Assembly (NCBI GenBank): GCA_017549085.1
Contig: JAFYVO010000030.1
Span: 1 to 6,875, forward strand
Length of the DNA stretch: 6,875 nucleotides
Direction of reading: 5' to 3'
From: Thermoguttaceae bacterium
Lineage (GTDB): Bacteria > Planctomycetota > Planctomycetia > Pirellulales > Thermoguttaceae
Position 1 is the stretch's first letter, and every line of letters begins with the position of its first letter. Made by a program: the position numbers and the translations under genes. Below are positions 1 through 6,808 of the stretch, in pieces. The notes below the pieces were generated by a model. It made no database searches, had not been told where the DNA came from, and saw only the letters and a list, made by a program, of their open reading frames with translations.

Positions 1-806
1 AAACCGGTAACGCTGACGTTCCCGTCGGCGAAGTTTTGGCCGCGTTCGAACGTGGCGGCGGTTCCGTCGAAGATCGTGCGGTCGGTCGCGTTGACCTTAT
101 TCAACAGGTTGCGCGGACGAACGACTTCGTCGCTGCCGAGAACCATAATCCCGCCCTTGACTTTATTCGTGCCTTGCGTGGCGCCGGCGACAAGTTCCGA
201 GTAAGCGATCGTGTTCGACGTGCCGTCGGTGATCGAGCTCATCGTGCGGGTCGTAACTTGACGCGATTCGGTCGCGGACGCGCTCCCGAGACCGCCCGGA
301 TAGAAACCGCGGGAGGTCATCGCCGATTCGTCCGTTTGGCAAATGGAGTCGCCCCAAGAACCGCAATAGTTCGTCTTCGCGGCGTTGTTGACCCAAGAAG
401 TCGCTTGCTTCGAGCCGCCGTCGGACGGGCAGAGGAGGTGCGTGAACGTGCCGCTGTAAGCGGAGTCGGCGTTGTTGCGACCGTGCGGAACGCCCTTGGC
501 GATGACTTCGTTATAGAACGCGGTTTGTTCGGTGTACGGCATCAACCAGAAGAGGTGGCTCGTGTAGTTGAAGCTTTCGAGCGAGCCGCGACCGCGCGCC
601 GGCGGGAAGGAGTTGTGCGCGTCGTGGTACATTTGGCACGAGAGCATCAACTGCTTCAGTTGGTTCGTGCATTGCATACGACGGGCCGCTTCGCGCGCCG
701 CTTGGACGGCCGGGAGAAGCAAACCGATCAAAATACCGATGATCGCGATGACGACGAGCAGCTCGACGAGCGTGAAGCCGCGTTTGTTCGTTTTAGAAAC
801 GTTCAT
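1..806 (-). CDS. DUF1559 family type II/IV pseudopilin-like protein, partial (3' end beyond window)
   Basis: This minus-strand frame is open for 268 codons from ATG at 806 and leaves the window without a stop, so the C-terminus is missing. The N-terminus is a classic prepilin leader: a short basic segment, then RGFTLVELL with the G|F cleavage site expected after residue 10. A hydrophobic helix (about residues 11-32) follows and leads into [17 protein letters not shown], the signature start of planctomycete DUF1559 (SBP_bac_10) proteins. Further family features are [11 protein letters not shown] (about 57-67), LLCPSDGG (about 124-131), an [16 protein letters not shown] block (about 189-204) and [10 protein letters not shown] (about 216-225). 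By family these are processed by prepilin peptidase and anchored in or exported through the cytoplasmic membrane; their exact role is unknown. ATG 806 is preferred because AGG lies just upstream and the leader is short. An in-frame ATG at 845 would add 13 residues. Full-length relatives are usually about 300-350 residues. Confidence 0.93.
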   Translation of the reverse strand, partial: MNVSKTNKRGFTLVELLVVIAIIGILIGLLLPAVQAAREAARRMQCTNQLKQLMLSCQMYHDAHNSFPPARGRGSLESFNYTSHLFWLMPYTEQTAFYNEVIAKGVPHGRNNADSAYSGTFTHLLCPSDGGSKQATSWVNNAAKTNYCGSWGDSICQTDESAMTSRGFYPGGLGSASATESRQVTTRTMSSITDGTSNTIAYSELVAGATQGTNKVKGGIMVLGSDEVVRPRNLLNKVNATDRTIFDGTAATFERGQNFADGNVSVTG

Positions 807-1139
807 TTTACCTATTTTCCCCAAACTTTTTTCTTCCGCGCTCATAAGCGCGACGTATAAAAAAAACTATTTCGCAAGGCGACGCTTTCGTCGCCGCGTT
901 TTCGCCAAACCGTCTATCTTAACAACGCAAACCGTTAAGAAAAAGCGACTTAACGTTATTATTAAACGCGCCGGGGAGCCGGAAAGTTCCGCCGTTTTGC
1001 GAAATTGCGAAATTTTTTCCTTCGGCGCGAACGGGACGCTTCAAGAAGCCGCGCCAATTTTTAACATTATATCGCGTCGACGCGAACCCGCAACGGGGGG
1101 GGGAGCCGTTTTCGCGACGCCGCGTCGTCCCAAAAACGC
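807..1139 (-). promoter_or_regulatory. Intergenic leader of the DUF1559 gene with several hairpins
   Basis: No credible gene lies between the secA terminator and the pseudopilin start. Read on the minus strand, the stretch holds a promoter candidate near 1066-1093 and then a predicted untranslated leader of about 250 nt. Structures visible in it are: an inverted repeat CGTTAAG/CTTAACG (933-939 with 949-955); a 7-bp stem GGCGACG/CGTCGCC with a 4-nt loop (878-895), followed 11 nt later by eight Ts (859-866); and a 6-bp stem CGCGCT/AGCGCG (837-852) whose loop contains the upstream ATG at 845. A tandem 8-mer GCGAAATT occurs twice around 1000-1015, and a run of nine Gs lies at 1095-1103. The stems are seen directly; any regulatory role is inference. 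Confidence 0.4.
1066..1093 (-). promoter_or_regulatory. Candidate sigma-70 promoter for the DUF1559 gene
   Basis: On the minus strand a perfect -10 hexamer TATAAT (1066-1071) is preceded, after a 16-base spacer, by TTGCGG (1088-1093), which matches the -35 consensus only in TTG. The spacer is almost entirely a perfect 14-base palindrome, TCGCGTCGACGCGA (1072-1085), which could be an operator. Transcription would start near 1059, about 250 bases upstream of the pseudopilin ATG. The -10 match is strong, the -35 is weak, and no other good -10/-35 pair was found in this intergenic region. Confidence 0.4.
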
Positions 1140-1175
1140 AAAAAAAGCCGCCGCTCGAAAACTTCGAACGACGGC
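1140..1175 (-). terminator. Intrinsic terminator of secA
   Basis: It begins 43 bases beyond the secA stop. The minus-strand transcript forms a 12-bp stem between 1164-1175 and 1147-1158, with two G-U wobbles and a five-base loop, followed at once by seven Ts (1140-1146). This is a textbook Rho-independent terminator and separates secA from the DUF1559 gene. Confidence 0.85.
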
Positions 1176-1218
1176 GTTTCGTTTACGGCTCGCCTAACGC
1201 GGAATCAAAACTTCGACG

Positions 1219-4200
1219 TTAGTTGTATTTGCCGCAGCAGTTCTTGAACTTCTTCCCGCTGCCGCACGGACACGGGTCGTTGCGTCCGACGCGCGGTTCT
1301 TTGTTGCGAATCGTCTCGACCTTTTGGCCTTGGCTCGCGTCGATCGCTTCTTCTTGCGCGGCGCGTTCCGCTTCGATTTCGGCGGTCGCCGATTGAGCGA
1401 CCGGGCGAGTTTCGCGCATCGAACCGGCCGACCAAACGGAGCCGATGAAGTTCTCGTCGAGTTGCTCGACGCGGTAGACGTAATCGGTAACGCGTTCGAA
1501 AACGCCGTTCCACATCGCGTCGAAGATGCGCATCCCCTCGCGTTTGTACTCGACTTTCGGGTCGACTTGCGCGTATCCGCGGAACCCGACGCTCGCCTTG
1601 AGGTGGTCCATCGCCATCAAGTGTTCTTTCCAAGCGGCGTCCAAGATGCCGAGAATCAACGACCGCTCGACCTTGCGCATTTCCGGATTGAACTCGTTTT
1701 CGACGATCGCTTCGACGCGGTTTTCGAGGAGCAAAACGTCCCAATCGGCGAGTTCCTCGACGGTCAACTCTTGCCCGAGTTCGCCGTTGAGCCAATCGCA
1801 AAGCGACTTCAAGCCCGGCGCGTCGCGGCGAATCTTGCGAATATCGCTCGACGTAATCCGTTCGTTGCGGGCGATTTTTTCCTCGCGCTTTTCGCGAACC
1901 TTCTCGACGTCGACGTTTTCTTCGGCGAAGAGTTTTTGCAAGCGGTCGCGCATTTCGACGCGATACGGCTCCGCTTTTTCCGACGCGACGCGGCTAATTT
2001 CGAAGAGCGTTTCTTCGATTTCGCGGCGTTGTTTGTTTTTCAGCTCTTCGAGATCGAGCGCGACGCCGAACCGACTGGCGATCCAACCGGCGACGCCGTC
2101 GCGGTCGTAATGGCGACCGTTTTGATCTTGAACGGTGAAGTGCGTCAAACCGGCCAAGACCGGGAAACGAGCTTCGCGTTCGCGGTACCCTTGGAACGCT
2201 TTGTCGCGCGCCAATTTGCAGAATTCCGCCGCTTCGAGCTTCGTCGCTTCGTTTTCGTCGATTTCGACGCCGAATTTGTCGCGGAGCCAACGGCAAGCCG
2301 TGCGGACGCCGTAATAGGCGTCGAGGAGCGGATCGCCGGCGTCCAAATTCGCTTCGTCGCAGAACTTGGACGCTTTTTCGATGAGGAACTCGGCGACGCC
2401 GTCGCGTCCGATTTTCTTCAAGTCGACATCGCGCGCGTCGGCGTTCCAGCGCGCGTTCGCGGCTTTCGCCAACGCTTGCCAGTTCCATTCTTCTTCCGGC
2501 GCGTCGTCGGAGAGGTTTTCGTCGACCGCGTCAAGGACGTGCGTTTCCGACATGCGTCGGGCGTAATCGGTCGCGTATTCGCTCGCCATTTTCGCGTCCA
2601 TTCCGCGGAACTGCTTCGCTTCGAACTCGACGTTCAAGACGTGCGAAACGTAAGCGGCGTAAGCGGCGGCTCCGTAAGTCGGCGCCAAGAACTCTTTCAG
2701 GTAACGATCGAGTTGCGAATCGATCATTTCTTGAACGAAGTCTTTCGTGTTCCCGCCGTCGAGGATGCGTTGACGGTAAGTGTAGACGCGCTTGCGTTGC
2801 ATGTCCATCACTTCGTCGTAGTCGAGCAGGCTCTTGCGCGTGTCGAAGTGGCGTTCTTCGATCTTCTTTTGCGCGCCTTCGATGCGACGCGTAACCATCT
2901 TGCTTTCGATCGCTTGACCGTCTTCCATCCCGAGACGGGTCAACATATTCTTAACCCAGTCTCCGGCGAAGATGCGCACCAAGTCGTCTTCGAGCGAGAG
3001 GAAGAAACGCGCGATCCCCGGGTCGCCTTGACGACCGCAACGCCCGACGAGCTGCAAGTCGATGCGGCGCGCTTCGTGGCGTTCGGTGCCGATGATGTGC
3101 AAACCGCCGAGTTCGCGCACCTTCTTCCCTTCGGCCTTCATTTGCTCGCGATTTTCGATTTCGTTGACGAGCGCGACCCATTCGTCTTGCGGCACGTCGA
3201 GACGCGTCGGATACTTCGTTTGGAAAATCGACCAAGCGAGGGTTTCCGGGTTCCCGCCGAGGATGATGTCGGTCCCGCGGCCGGCCATATTCGTCGCGAT
3301 CGTAACGGCGTTCATACGACCGGCTTGCGCGACGATTTCGGCTTCGCGGCCGATATTTTCCGGACGAGCGTTCAAGACTTGGTGCTTGACGCCGCGACGG
3401 TTCAACATCCCGGAAATGAGTTCGCTCTTTTGAATCGAGACCGTCCCGACGAGAATCGGGCGCCCCTTATATTCGATCTTGACGATTTCGGAGCGCGGAA
3501 CCTTCAAGAGGTCTTTCGTCCCCTTGGCGGTGAATTCGACGTACTCGTCCGTTTCTTTGCCGAGCGTCCCGAGGGCTTCCTCGCCGTTTTTGAGGATAAG
3601 GACGTCCCACTTGTGAACGCGTTCGATTTCGTCGACGACGGCCTTGTATTTTTCCGCTTCGGTGCGGTAAATCAAGTCCGGCTTGCAGATGCGTTGAACC
3701 GGGCGGTTCGGCGGAATCGCGAGAACGTCGAGCTTGTAAATTTTCCAGAACTCGCTCGCTTCGGTCATCGCGGTACCGGTCATACCGCCGATTTTGTCGT
3801 AAAGTTTGAAGAAGTTTTGCAACGTGATCGTCGCCAAGGTGCGGTTTTCTTCCTTAACGCGAACGCCTTCCTTCGCTTCGACCGCTTGGTGCAGACCGTC
3901 GCTCCAGGTGCGCCCTTCCATCAAGCGCCCGGTGAAGTCGTCGACGATGACGATTTCGCCGTCTTTAACGACGTAGTTAACGTCGCGCTTGTAGAGGTAA
4001 CGCGCTTTCAAAGCGTTGTCGATCAAGTGCGGCCAGTGCATATTCCCGACCGTGTAGAAACTTTCGACGCCCGCCAAACGCTCGGCGCGACGAACGCCTT
4101 CGTCGGTCAGGTTCGTCGTGTGGTCTTTTTCGTCGACCTTAAAGTCGACGTCTTTCACCAGTTGCGCGGCGAGGCGGTCGGCGGCGATGTATTTCGACAA

Positions 4201-4980
4201 GTCGTCGCGAGCCGAACCGGCGATAATGAGCGGCGTGCGCGCTTCGTCGATGAGAATGTTGTCGACTTCGTCGATGATGGCGTAGTGCAGGCGACCTTGC
4301 GACTGTTGCGCGTCCGACGGGAAGTTCGAGTCGGCGCGGCGAGCGTAACGCATGTTGTCGCGCAGGTAGTCGAACCCGAATTCGTTGTTCGTGCCGTAGG
4401 TAATGTCGCACGAGTAGGCCTTTTGGCGATCGGCGGTCGACATATTGCTCTGAATCGAGCCGACCGTCAAACCGAGCGACATATAGAGCGGCCCCATCCA
4501 CTCCATGTCGCGGCGCGCCAGGTAGTCGTTAACCGTAACGACGTGAACGCCCTTCCCTTCGAGCGCGTTGAGGTAGGCCGGCAGGGTCGCGACGAGCGTT
4601 TTCCCTTCGCCCGTCATCATTTCGGCGATCTTGCCTTCGTGAAGCGCGCAACCGCCGATCATCTGCACGTCGTAATGGCGCATCCCCAAGACGCGACGCC
4701 CGGCTTCGCGGCAGACGGCGAACGCTTCTTCGAGCAAATCGTCGAGCGTTTCGCCGGCGGCGAGACGCTTGCGGAAGAGGAACGTTTGCTCGCGCAACTC
4801 CTCGTCGCTCATCGCTTGATACTTCGGCTCGAGAGCGTTGATCGCCTCGATGCGCGGCTGAATTTTCTTCAGCGCCCGCGCGTTCGACGAGCCAAACAAC
4901 GACGTGATTCTATTTTCCATCCAACGCGAGACGCCGCCGAAAAAATCGCCGACGCCCTCAAGGGAATCTTGCAAATCCAT
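1219..4980 (-). CDS. secA: Protein translocase subunit SecA (large planctomycete-type)
   Basis: SecA is the ATPase that pushes unfolded preproteins through SecYEG in the cytoplasmic membrane. This one has 1253 residues against about 900 in E. coli. NBD1 carries Walker A TGEGKT (123-128), YGTNNEFGFDYLRDNM (195-210) and Walker B DEVD (237-240) followed by DEARTPLIIAG. The preprotein crosslinking region follows, with FTGRLMEGR (349-357) and IGGMTGTA (397-404). NBD2 has VGTVSIQKSE (511-520), TNMAGRGTDI (563-572), GGLHIIGTERHE (625-636) and motif VI QLVGRCGRQGDPG (643-655). The scaffold has LDYDEV (719-724) and the conserved LDAAWKEHLMAMD (1113-1125) and RGYAQVDPK (1134-1142). The C-terminal zinc tail is C-P-C-X8-C-C (1237-1249), used by the family to bind SecB or ribosomes. 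Two inserts are unusual: about 48 residues in NBD2 (458-505) and roughly 260 extra residues in the scaffold/wing region (about 770-1080). No clear Shine-Dalgarno precedes the ATG; the start is set by the conserved N-terminus. It is transcribed alone, with its own promoters and terminator. Confidence 0.98.
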   Translation of the reverse strand: MDLQDSLEGVGDFFGGVSRWMENRITSLFGSSNARALKKIQPRIEAINALEPKYQAMSDEELREQTFLFRKRLAAGETLDDLLEEAFAVCREAGRRVLGMRHYDVQMIGGCALHEGKIAEMMTGEGKTLVATLPAYLNALEGKGVHVVTVNDYLARRDMEWMGPLYMSLGLTVGSIQSNMSTADRQKAYSCDITYGTNNEFGFDYLRDNMRYARRADSNFPSDAQQSQGRLHYAIIDEVDNILIDEARTPLIIAGSARDDLSKYIAADRLAAQLVKDVDFKVDEKDHTTNLTDEGVRRAERLAGVESFYTVGNMHWPHLIDNALKARYLYKRDVNYVVKDGEIVIVDDFTGRLMEGRTWSDGLHQAVEAKEGVRVKEENRTLATITLQNFFKLYDKIGGMTGTAMTEASEFWKIYKLDVLAIPPNRPVQRICKPDLIYRTEAEKYKAVVDEIERVHKWDVLILKNGEEALGTLGKETDEYVEFTAKGTKDLLKVPRSEIVKIEYKGRPILVGTVSIQKSELISGMLNRRGVKHQVLNARPENIGREAEIVAQAGRMNAVTIATNMAGRGTDIILGGNPETLAWSIFQTKYPTRLDVPQDEWVALVNEIENREQMKAEGKKVRELGGLHIIGTERHEARRIDLQLVGRCGRQGDPGIARFFLSLEDDLVRIFAGDWVKNMLTRLGMEDGQAIESKMVTRRIEGAQKKIEERHFDTRKSLLDYDEVMDMQRKRVYTYRQRILDGGNTKDFVQEMIDSQLDRYLKEFLAPTYGAAAYAAYVSHVLNVEFEAKQFRGMDAKMASEYATDYARRMSETHVLDAVDENLSDDAPEEEWNWQALAKAANARWNADARDVDLKKIGRDGVAEFLIEKASKFCDEANLDAGDPLLDAYYGVRTACRWLRDKFGVEIDENEATKLEAAEFCKLARDKAFQGYREREARFPVLAGLTHFTVQDQNGRHYDRDGVAGWIASRFGVALDLEELKNKQRREIEETLFEISRVASEKAEPYRVEMRDRLQKLFAEENVDVEKVREKREEKIARNERITSSDIRKIRRDAPGLKSLCDWLNGELGQELTVEELADWDVLLLENRVEAIVENEFNPEMRKVERSLILGILDAAWKEHLMAMDHLKASVGFRGYAQVDPKVEYKREGMRIFDAMWNGVFERVTDYVYRVEQLDENFIGSVWSAGSMRETRPVAQSATAEIEAERAAQEEAIDASQGQKVETIRNKEPRVGRNDPCPCGSGKKFKNCCGKYN

Positions 4981-5156
4981 TATTAAACCGTTCGCTGGTC
5001 TTCCGACGCGCGCCGTCGTCGGAGGTTCGAAGAACTCGAACCGTCGCCGAAACCGCCGTCGGGCGTCAAATTATCAAAAGGTCGCCGACGCGCTCGCCGA
5101 CGCGGAACGTTTTCGCCGTTCCCGCCGTTCGCGAGCGCGCTCTCTTTTCGACGGAA

Positions 5157-5185
5157 ATTTTGCCGCAAATTTCCGGCTCCGTCAA
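5157..5185 (-). promoter_or_regulatory. Second promoter candidate for secA, overlapped by a palindrome
   Basis: The minus strand shows TTGACG (5180-5185), a 17-base spacer and CAAAAT (5157-5162), five and four matches to the consensus hexamers. The spacer and -10 overlap an inverted repeat GGAAATTT/AAATTTCC (5153-5174, six-base centre). The repeat could be an operator, or a leader hairpin if transcription starts at the stronger promoter further upstream. This one is weaker than the 5207-5235 candidate. Confidence 0.3.
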
Positions 5186-5206
5186 AAAAGAGAAAAAACT
5201 TTAATA

Positions 5207-5235
5207 ATTTTACCTTTTTTGGGCGCAAAGGTCAA
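5207..5235 (-). promoter_or_regulatory. Main promoter candidate for secA
   Basis: The minus strand has TTGACC (5230-5235), a 17-base spacer and TAAAAT (5207-5212). Each hexamer matches the sigma-70 consensus at five of six positions, with ideal spacing. It sits in an AT-rich patch just downstream of the preceding gene's terminator, which fits an independent start of secA transcription near 5200. Confidence 0.55.
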
Positions 5236-5277
5236 GGTCTCGTTTCGACAAATCCGGCGTCTTCCTCATTTTCGACC

Positions 5278-5316
5278 AAAAAAAACGCGACGCCGAGGGT
5301 TCGACGCCGCGTTTTT
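5278..5316 (-). terminator. Intrinsic terminator of the repeat-protein gene
   Basis: It lies about 80 bases past the stop of the repeat-protein gene. The minus-strand RNA pairs 5301-5316 with 5281-5296 as a 16-bp stem (two G-U wobbles) closed by a four-base loop. The uninterrupted eight-T run at 5278-5285 forms the base of the stem and the tail. In the plus direction the two wobbles become C-A mismatches, so it favours the minus strand. Confidence 0.85.
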
Positions 5317-5346
5317 CTGATTTTTCAATCGTTTTTCCCCGTTCGA

Positions 5347-5372
5347 GAGCGTCCGTCAAACGCCGAACGCTC
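5347..5372 (-). other. Short hairpin just after the repeat-protein stop codon
   Basis: Inverted arms 5347-5355 and 5364-5372 form a 9-bp stem (one wobble in the minus-strand RNA) with an eight-base loop, 23 bases beyond the stop. It lacks a T-run, so it is not itself an intrinsic terminator. It might stabilise the mRNA 3' end ahead of the real terminator. Confidence 0.3.
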
Positions 5373-5395
5373 CTTCGTTGGGATTTTTACTTCGC

Positions 5396-6808
5396 TCAGA
5401 AGTCCCAGTTCTCGGTCGAGAAGAGGTAATCGAGCGTTTCCGCTTCCTCGATCGAGTCGTCGCCGCGACCGGCTTCGCGCTTGATCTTGACTTGGTCGAC
5501 CGCGAGAATCGAATAGAGATTCGCGCCGTCGACGTCCATCGTCGCGGAATCTTGCGCCAAGACGAACGCGTCGTCGCCGAGCGTGTCGTAAAGGTTCGCG
5601 ACCAACTTGCCTTCTTCGGAACCGAACACGGCGACGTTCGAGAAGCCGTTCAGTTTGCGAGCGAAGGAGCCGTTCGAAAGGGTCGCTTGGTTCGCGCGAC
5701 CGTCGAACGCGTTCGTTCCGGAACCGGCGAAGAGCGAAGCGCGGTCGTTACCGCCGTTCCCGAAGACGTTCGTCGCGTTGAAGCCGCTCGTCTTGAGGAT
5801 CGTTCCGGCGGCGTAAACCATTTCGGTCTTCGTCGCGTCGGCGAGAACCGAGTCGTCGCCGCGGGAACCGTAAATGTTCGCGGTTCCGACGCCGACGCCC
5901 TTCGCTTCGACCGTTTCGAAACCGAACGCGACAAGCGTCGATTTCGCGGTCGCGGCGACGACGGCGTTTTCAGCCGCGTTGAGCGCGGTCGCGCCTTCGA
6001 TCGTCGCGACGTCGTTCCCGGCGCCGCCGTCGACGCGGACGTTCGCGAAGTTTTGCAGCTTGACGCCGTTCGTCGCGACGGTCGTCGCGGTCGCGGAGAC
6101 GAGGTCGTCGCCGTCCGTTCCGATCAACGAAGCCGAGGCTTTGCCGCCGCCGACCGCCGAAACGTTCGCGAAGTTCGTCGCGGTCAGTTCGAAACCGTTC
6201 GCGGAGGTCGCTTTCGCGGACGTCGCGGACAGTTCGACGTAATCGCCCGCCGCGGTCGCGCCGATTTCGAGCGCGCCGACGCCGTCGAGGCTCGCCGCTT
6301 CGAGGTTCGTCGCGAGAACCGAGATCGCGCCGTTAACGCGAACCGTTCCGTTCGTCGCGTCGACGTTAACCGCGGTGGAAGCGGCCGATTTGTAAACGAT
6401 CGAGTCGTTTCCGCCGAGCCCGTCGATAACGATCGCGGTCGTTCCGGTCGGGACGGTTTGCGTCTTGCCGTTGATCTTGATCGCAACGGCGCCCTTGGCG
6501 TTCGTTTCGACGACGATTTGGTCGTCGCCGTTCGTTCCGTTCAGGGTCAACGTCGACGAAACGACGGTTTCCGCCGCGCCGATCAATTCGCCGGAACCGA
6601 GCGGACGATAGAACCCGTTCGAAGCGCCGGCGGTCGCGGAGTCGACCGCGAAGCGATTCGACTTACCCTTAACAACAACCGTCTCGCTTTCGAGCACGCT
6701 CGAAACCAACTTAAAGAAGGTCGAGTACGGCCCGACATAACCTTCGCCGACGCCTTGGCTGTCATTATTATTATTGTTGTTATTATTGTTATTGTTACCT
6801 CTCCTCAT
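5396..6808 (-). CDS. Surface/exported-type protein with scattered G-x-x-G-D/N-D repeats; N-terminus uncertain
   Basis: From ATG 6808 the product has 470 residues. After MRRG comes a run of eleven Asn (5-15) and then a non-repetitive segment (16-85). A beta-rich region follows with loosely spaced acidic glycine motifs: GTNGDDQI (91), GLGGNDSI (130), GTDGDDLV (230), GGAGNDVA (261), GSRGDDSV (314), GNGGNDRA (350), DTLGDDAF (408) and GRGDDSI (447). Between them recur NF/GF-x-N/E-V turns (for example 253, 296, 389). The motifs resemble calcium-binding RTX/hemolysin-type repeats but are spaced about 30-100 residues apart, not nine, as in large planctomycete extracellular proteins. Low charge and richness in Ala, Thr, Val, Asn and Gly also fit an exported protein. 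No signal peptide is present and the frame stays open to the window edge, so the gene may be longer, frameshifted or a C-terminal fragment. In-frame TTG 6826 and GTG 6823 are alternative starts. No enzymatic function can be assigned. Confidence 0.75.
   Translation of the reverse strand: MRRGNNNNNNNNNNNDSQGVGEGYVGPYSTFFKLVSSVLESETVVVKGKSNRFAVDSATAGASNGFYRPLGSGELIGAAETVVSSTLTLNGTNGDDQIVVETNAKGAVAIKINGKTQTVPTGTTAIVIDGLGGNDSIVYKSAASTAVNVDATNGTVRVNGAISVLATNLEAASLDGVGALEIGATAAGDYVELSATSAKATSANGFELTATNFANVSAVGGGKASASLIGTDGDDLVSATATTVATNGVKLQNFANVRVDGGAGNDVATIEGATALNAAENAVVAATAKSTLVAFGFETVEAKGVGVGTANIYGSRGDDSVLADATKTEMVYAAGTILKTSGFNATNVFGNGGNDRASLFAGSGTNAFDGRANQATLSNGSFARKLNGFSNVAVFGSEEGKLVANLYDTLGDDAFVLAQDSATMDVDGANLYSILAVDQVKIKREAGRGDDSIEEAETLDYLFSTENWDF
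6764..6796 (-). repeat. Eleven-codon asparagine tract (AAC/AAT microsatellite)
   Basis: Eleven consecutive Asn codons, four AAC and seven AAT in irregular order, encode a poly-Asn run near the apparent N-terminus of the repeat protein. The tract is strikingly AT-rich compared with the flanking coding sequence. Poly-Asn runs usually act as flexible linkers between domains, which would suggest that a domain once preceded it. Slippage of whole codons would keep the frame. Confidence 0.85.
6798..6805 (-). promoter_or_regulatory. Orphan Shine-Dalgarno-like sequence
   Basis: AGGAGAGG on the minus strand is a near-ideal ribosome binding site, but it lies just inside the repeat-protein frame, after ATG 6808. 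No ATG, GTG or TTG lies within 5-12 bases downstream in any frame. The first ATG (6765) is 32 bases further and in a frame of only 60 codons. It is therefore either chance or a remnant of an altered gene start. Confidence 0.25.

Larger units (their letters stand above)
4981..5277 (-). promoter_or_regulatory. secA upstream region: long leader with hairpins
   Basis: No supported gene lies here. Reading toward secA, the stretch holds two promoter candidates (5207-5235 and 5157-5185), a palindrome over the second one, and a predicted leader of up to 220 nt. Close to the start codon the leader contains a 6-bp stem CCGACG/CGTCGG (5003-5022) and a perfect 7-bp stem GGTTCGA/TCGAACC with a five-base loop (5024-5042). 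The last 22 bases before ATG are free of strong structure and lack a Shine-Dalgarno. E. coli secA is controlled through its mRNA leader and the upstream secM gene. No secM-like reading frame with a credible start is visible here, so leader control is only a possibility. Confidence 0.4.

Noticed and set aside
36..860. 274-codon plus-strand open frame at the left edge
   Set aside because: It is the codon-aligned shadow of the DUF1559 pseudopilin, whose diagnostic N-terminal motif is unmistakable on the minus strand.
568..1197. 209-codon plus-strand frame spanning the pseudopilin 5' end and the intergenic region
   Set aside because: The first part is a shadow of the pseudopilin. The remainder crosses the leader and the secA terminator, with a composition unlike a protein.
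1324..4986. 1220-codon open frame antisense to secA
   Set aside because: It is codon-aligned with secA on the other strand, rich in Arg, Phe, Val and Asp, and shows no recognisable domain. It is explained by the avoidance of TTA, CTA and TCA in secA.
5133..5142. 10-base palindrome GAGCGCGCTC in the secA leader
   Set aside because: Short GC palindromes of this kind are expected by chance in sequence this rich in CG dinucleotides, and it is not positioned on a promoter element.
4983..5228. 81-codon minus-strand frame ending two bases before secA, considered as a SecM-like leader gene
   Set aside because: Its only start is a TTG inside the main promoter candidate, upstream of the predicted transcription start. 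It has no ribosome binding site, and its sequence is Arg-rich without an arrest-like C-terminus.
6761..6807. Thr/Ile-rich reading (T-I-T-I-I-T-T-I-I-I-M-T) of the AAC/AAT tract in the shifted frame, resembling a thr-type attenuator leader peptide
   Set aside because: There is no start codon in that frame after the TGA, no terminator/antiterminator pair follows, and no amino-acid biosynthesis gene is downstream.
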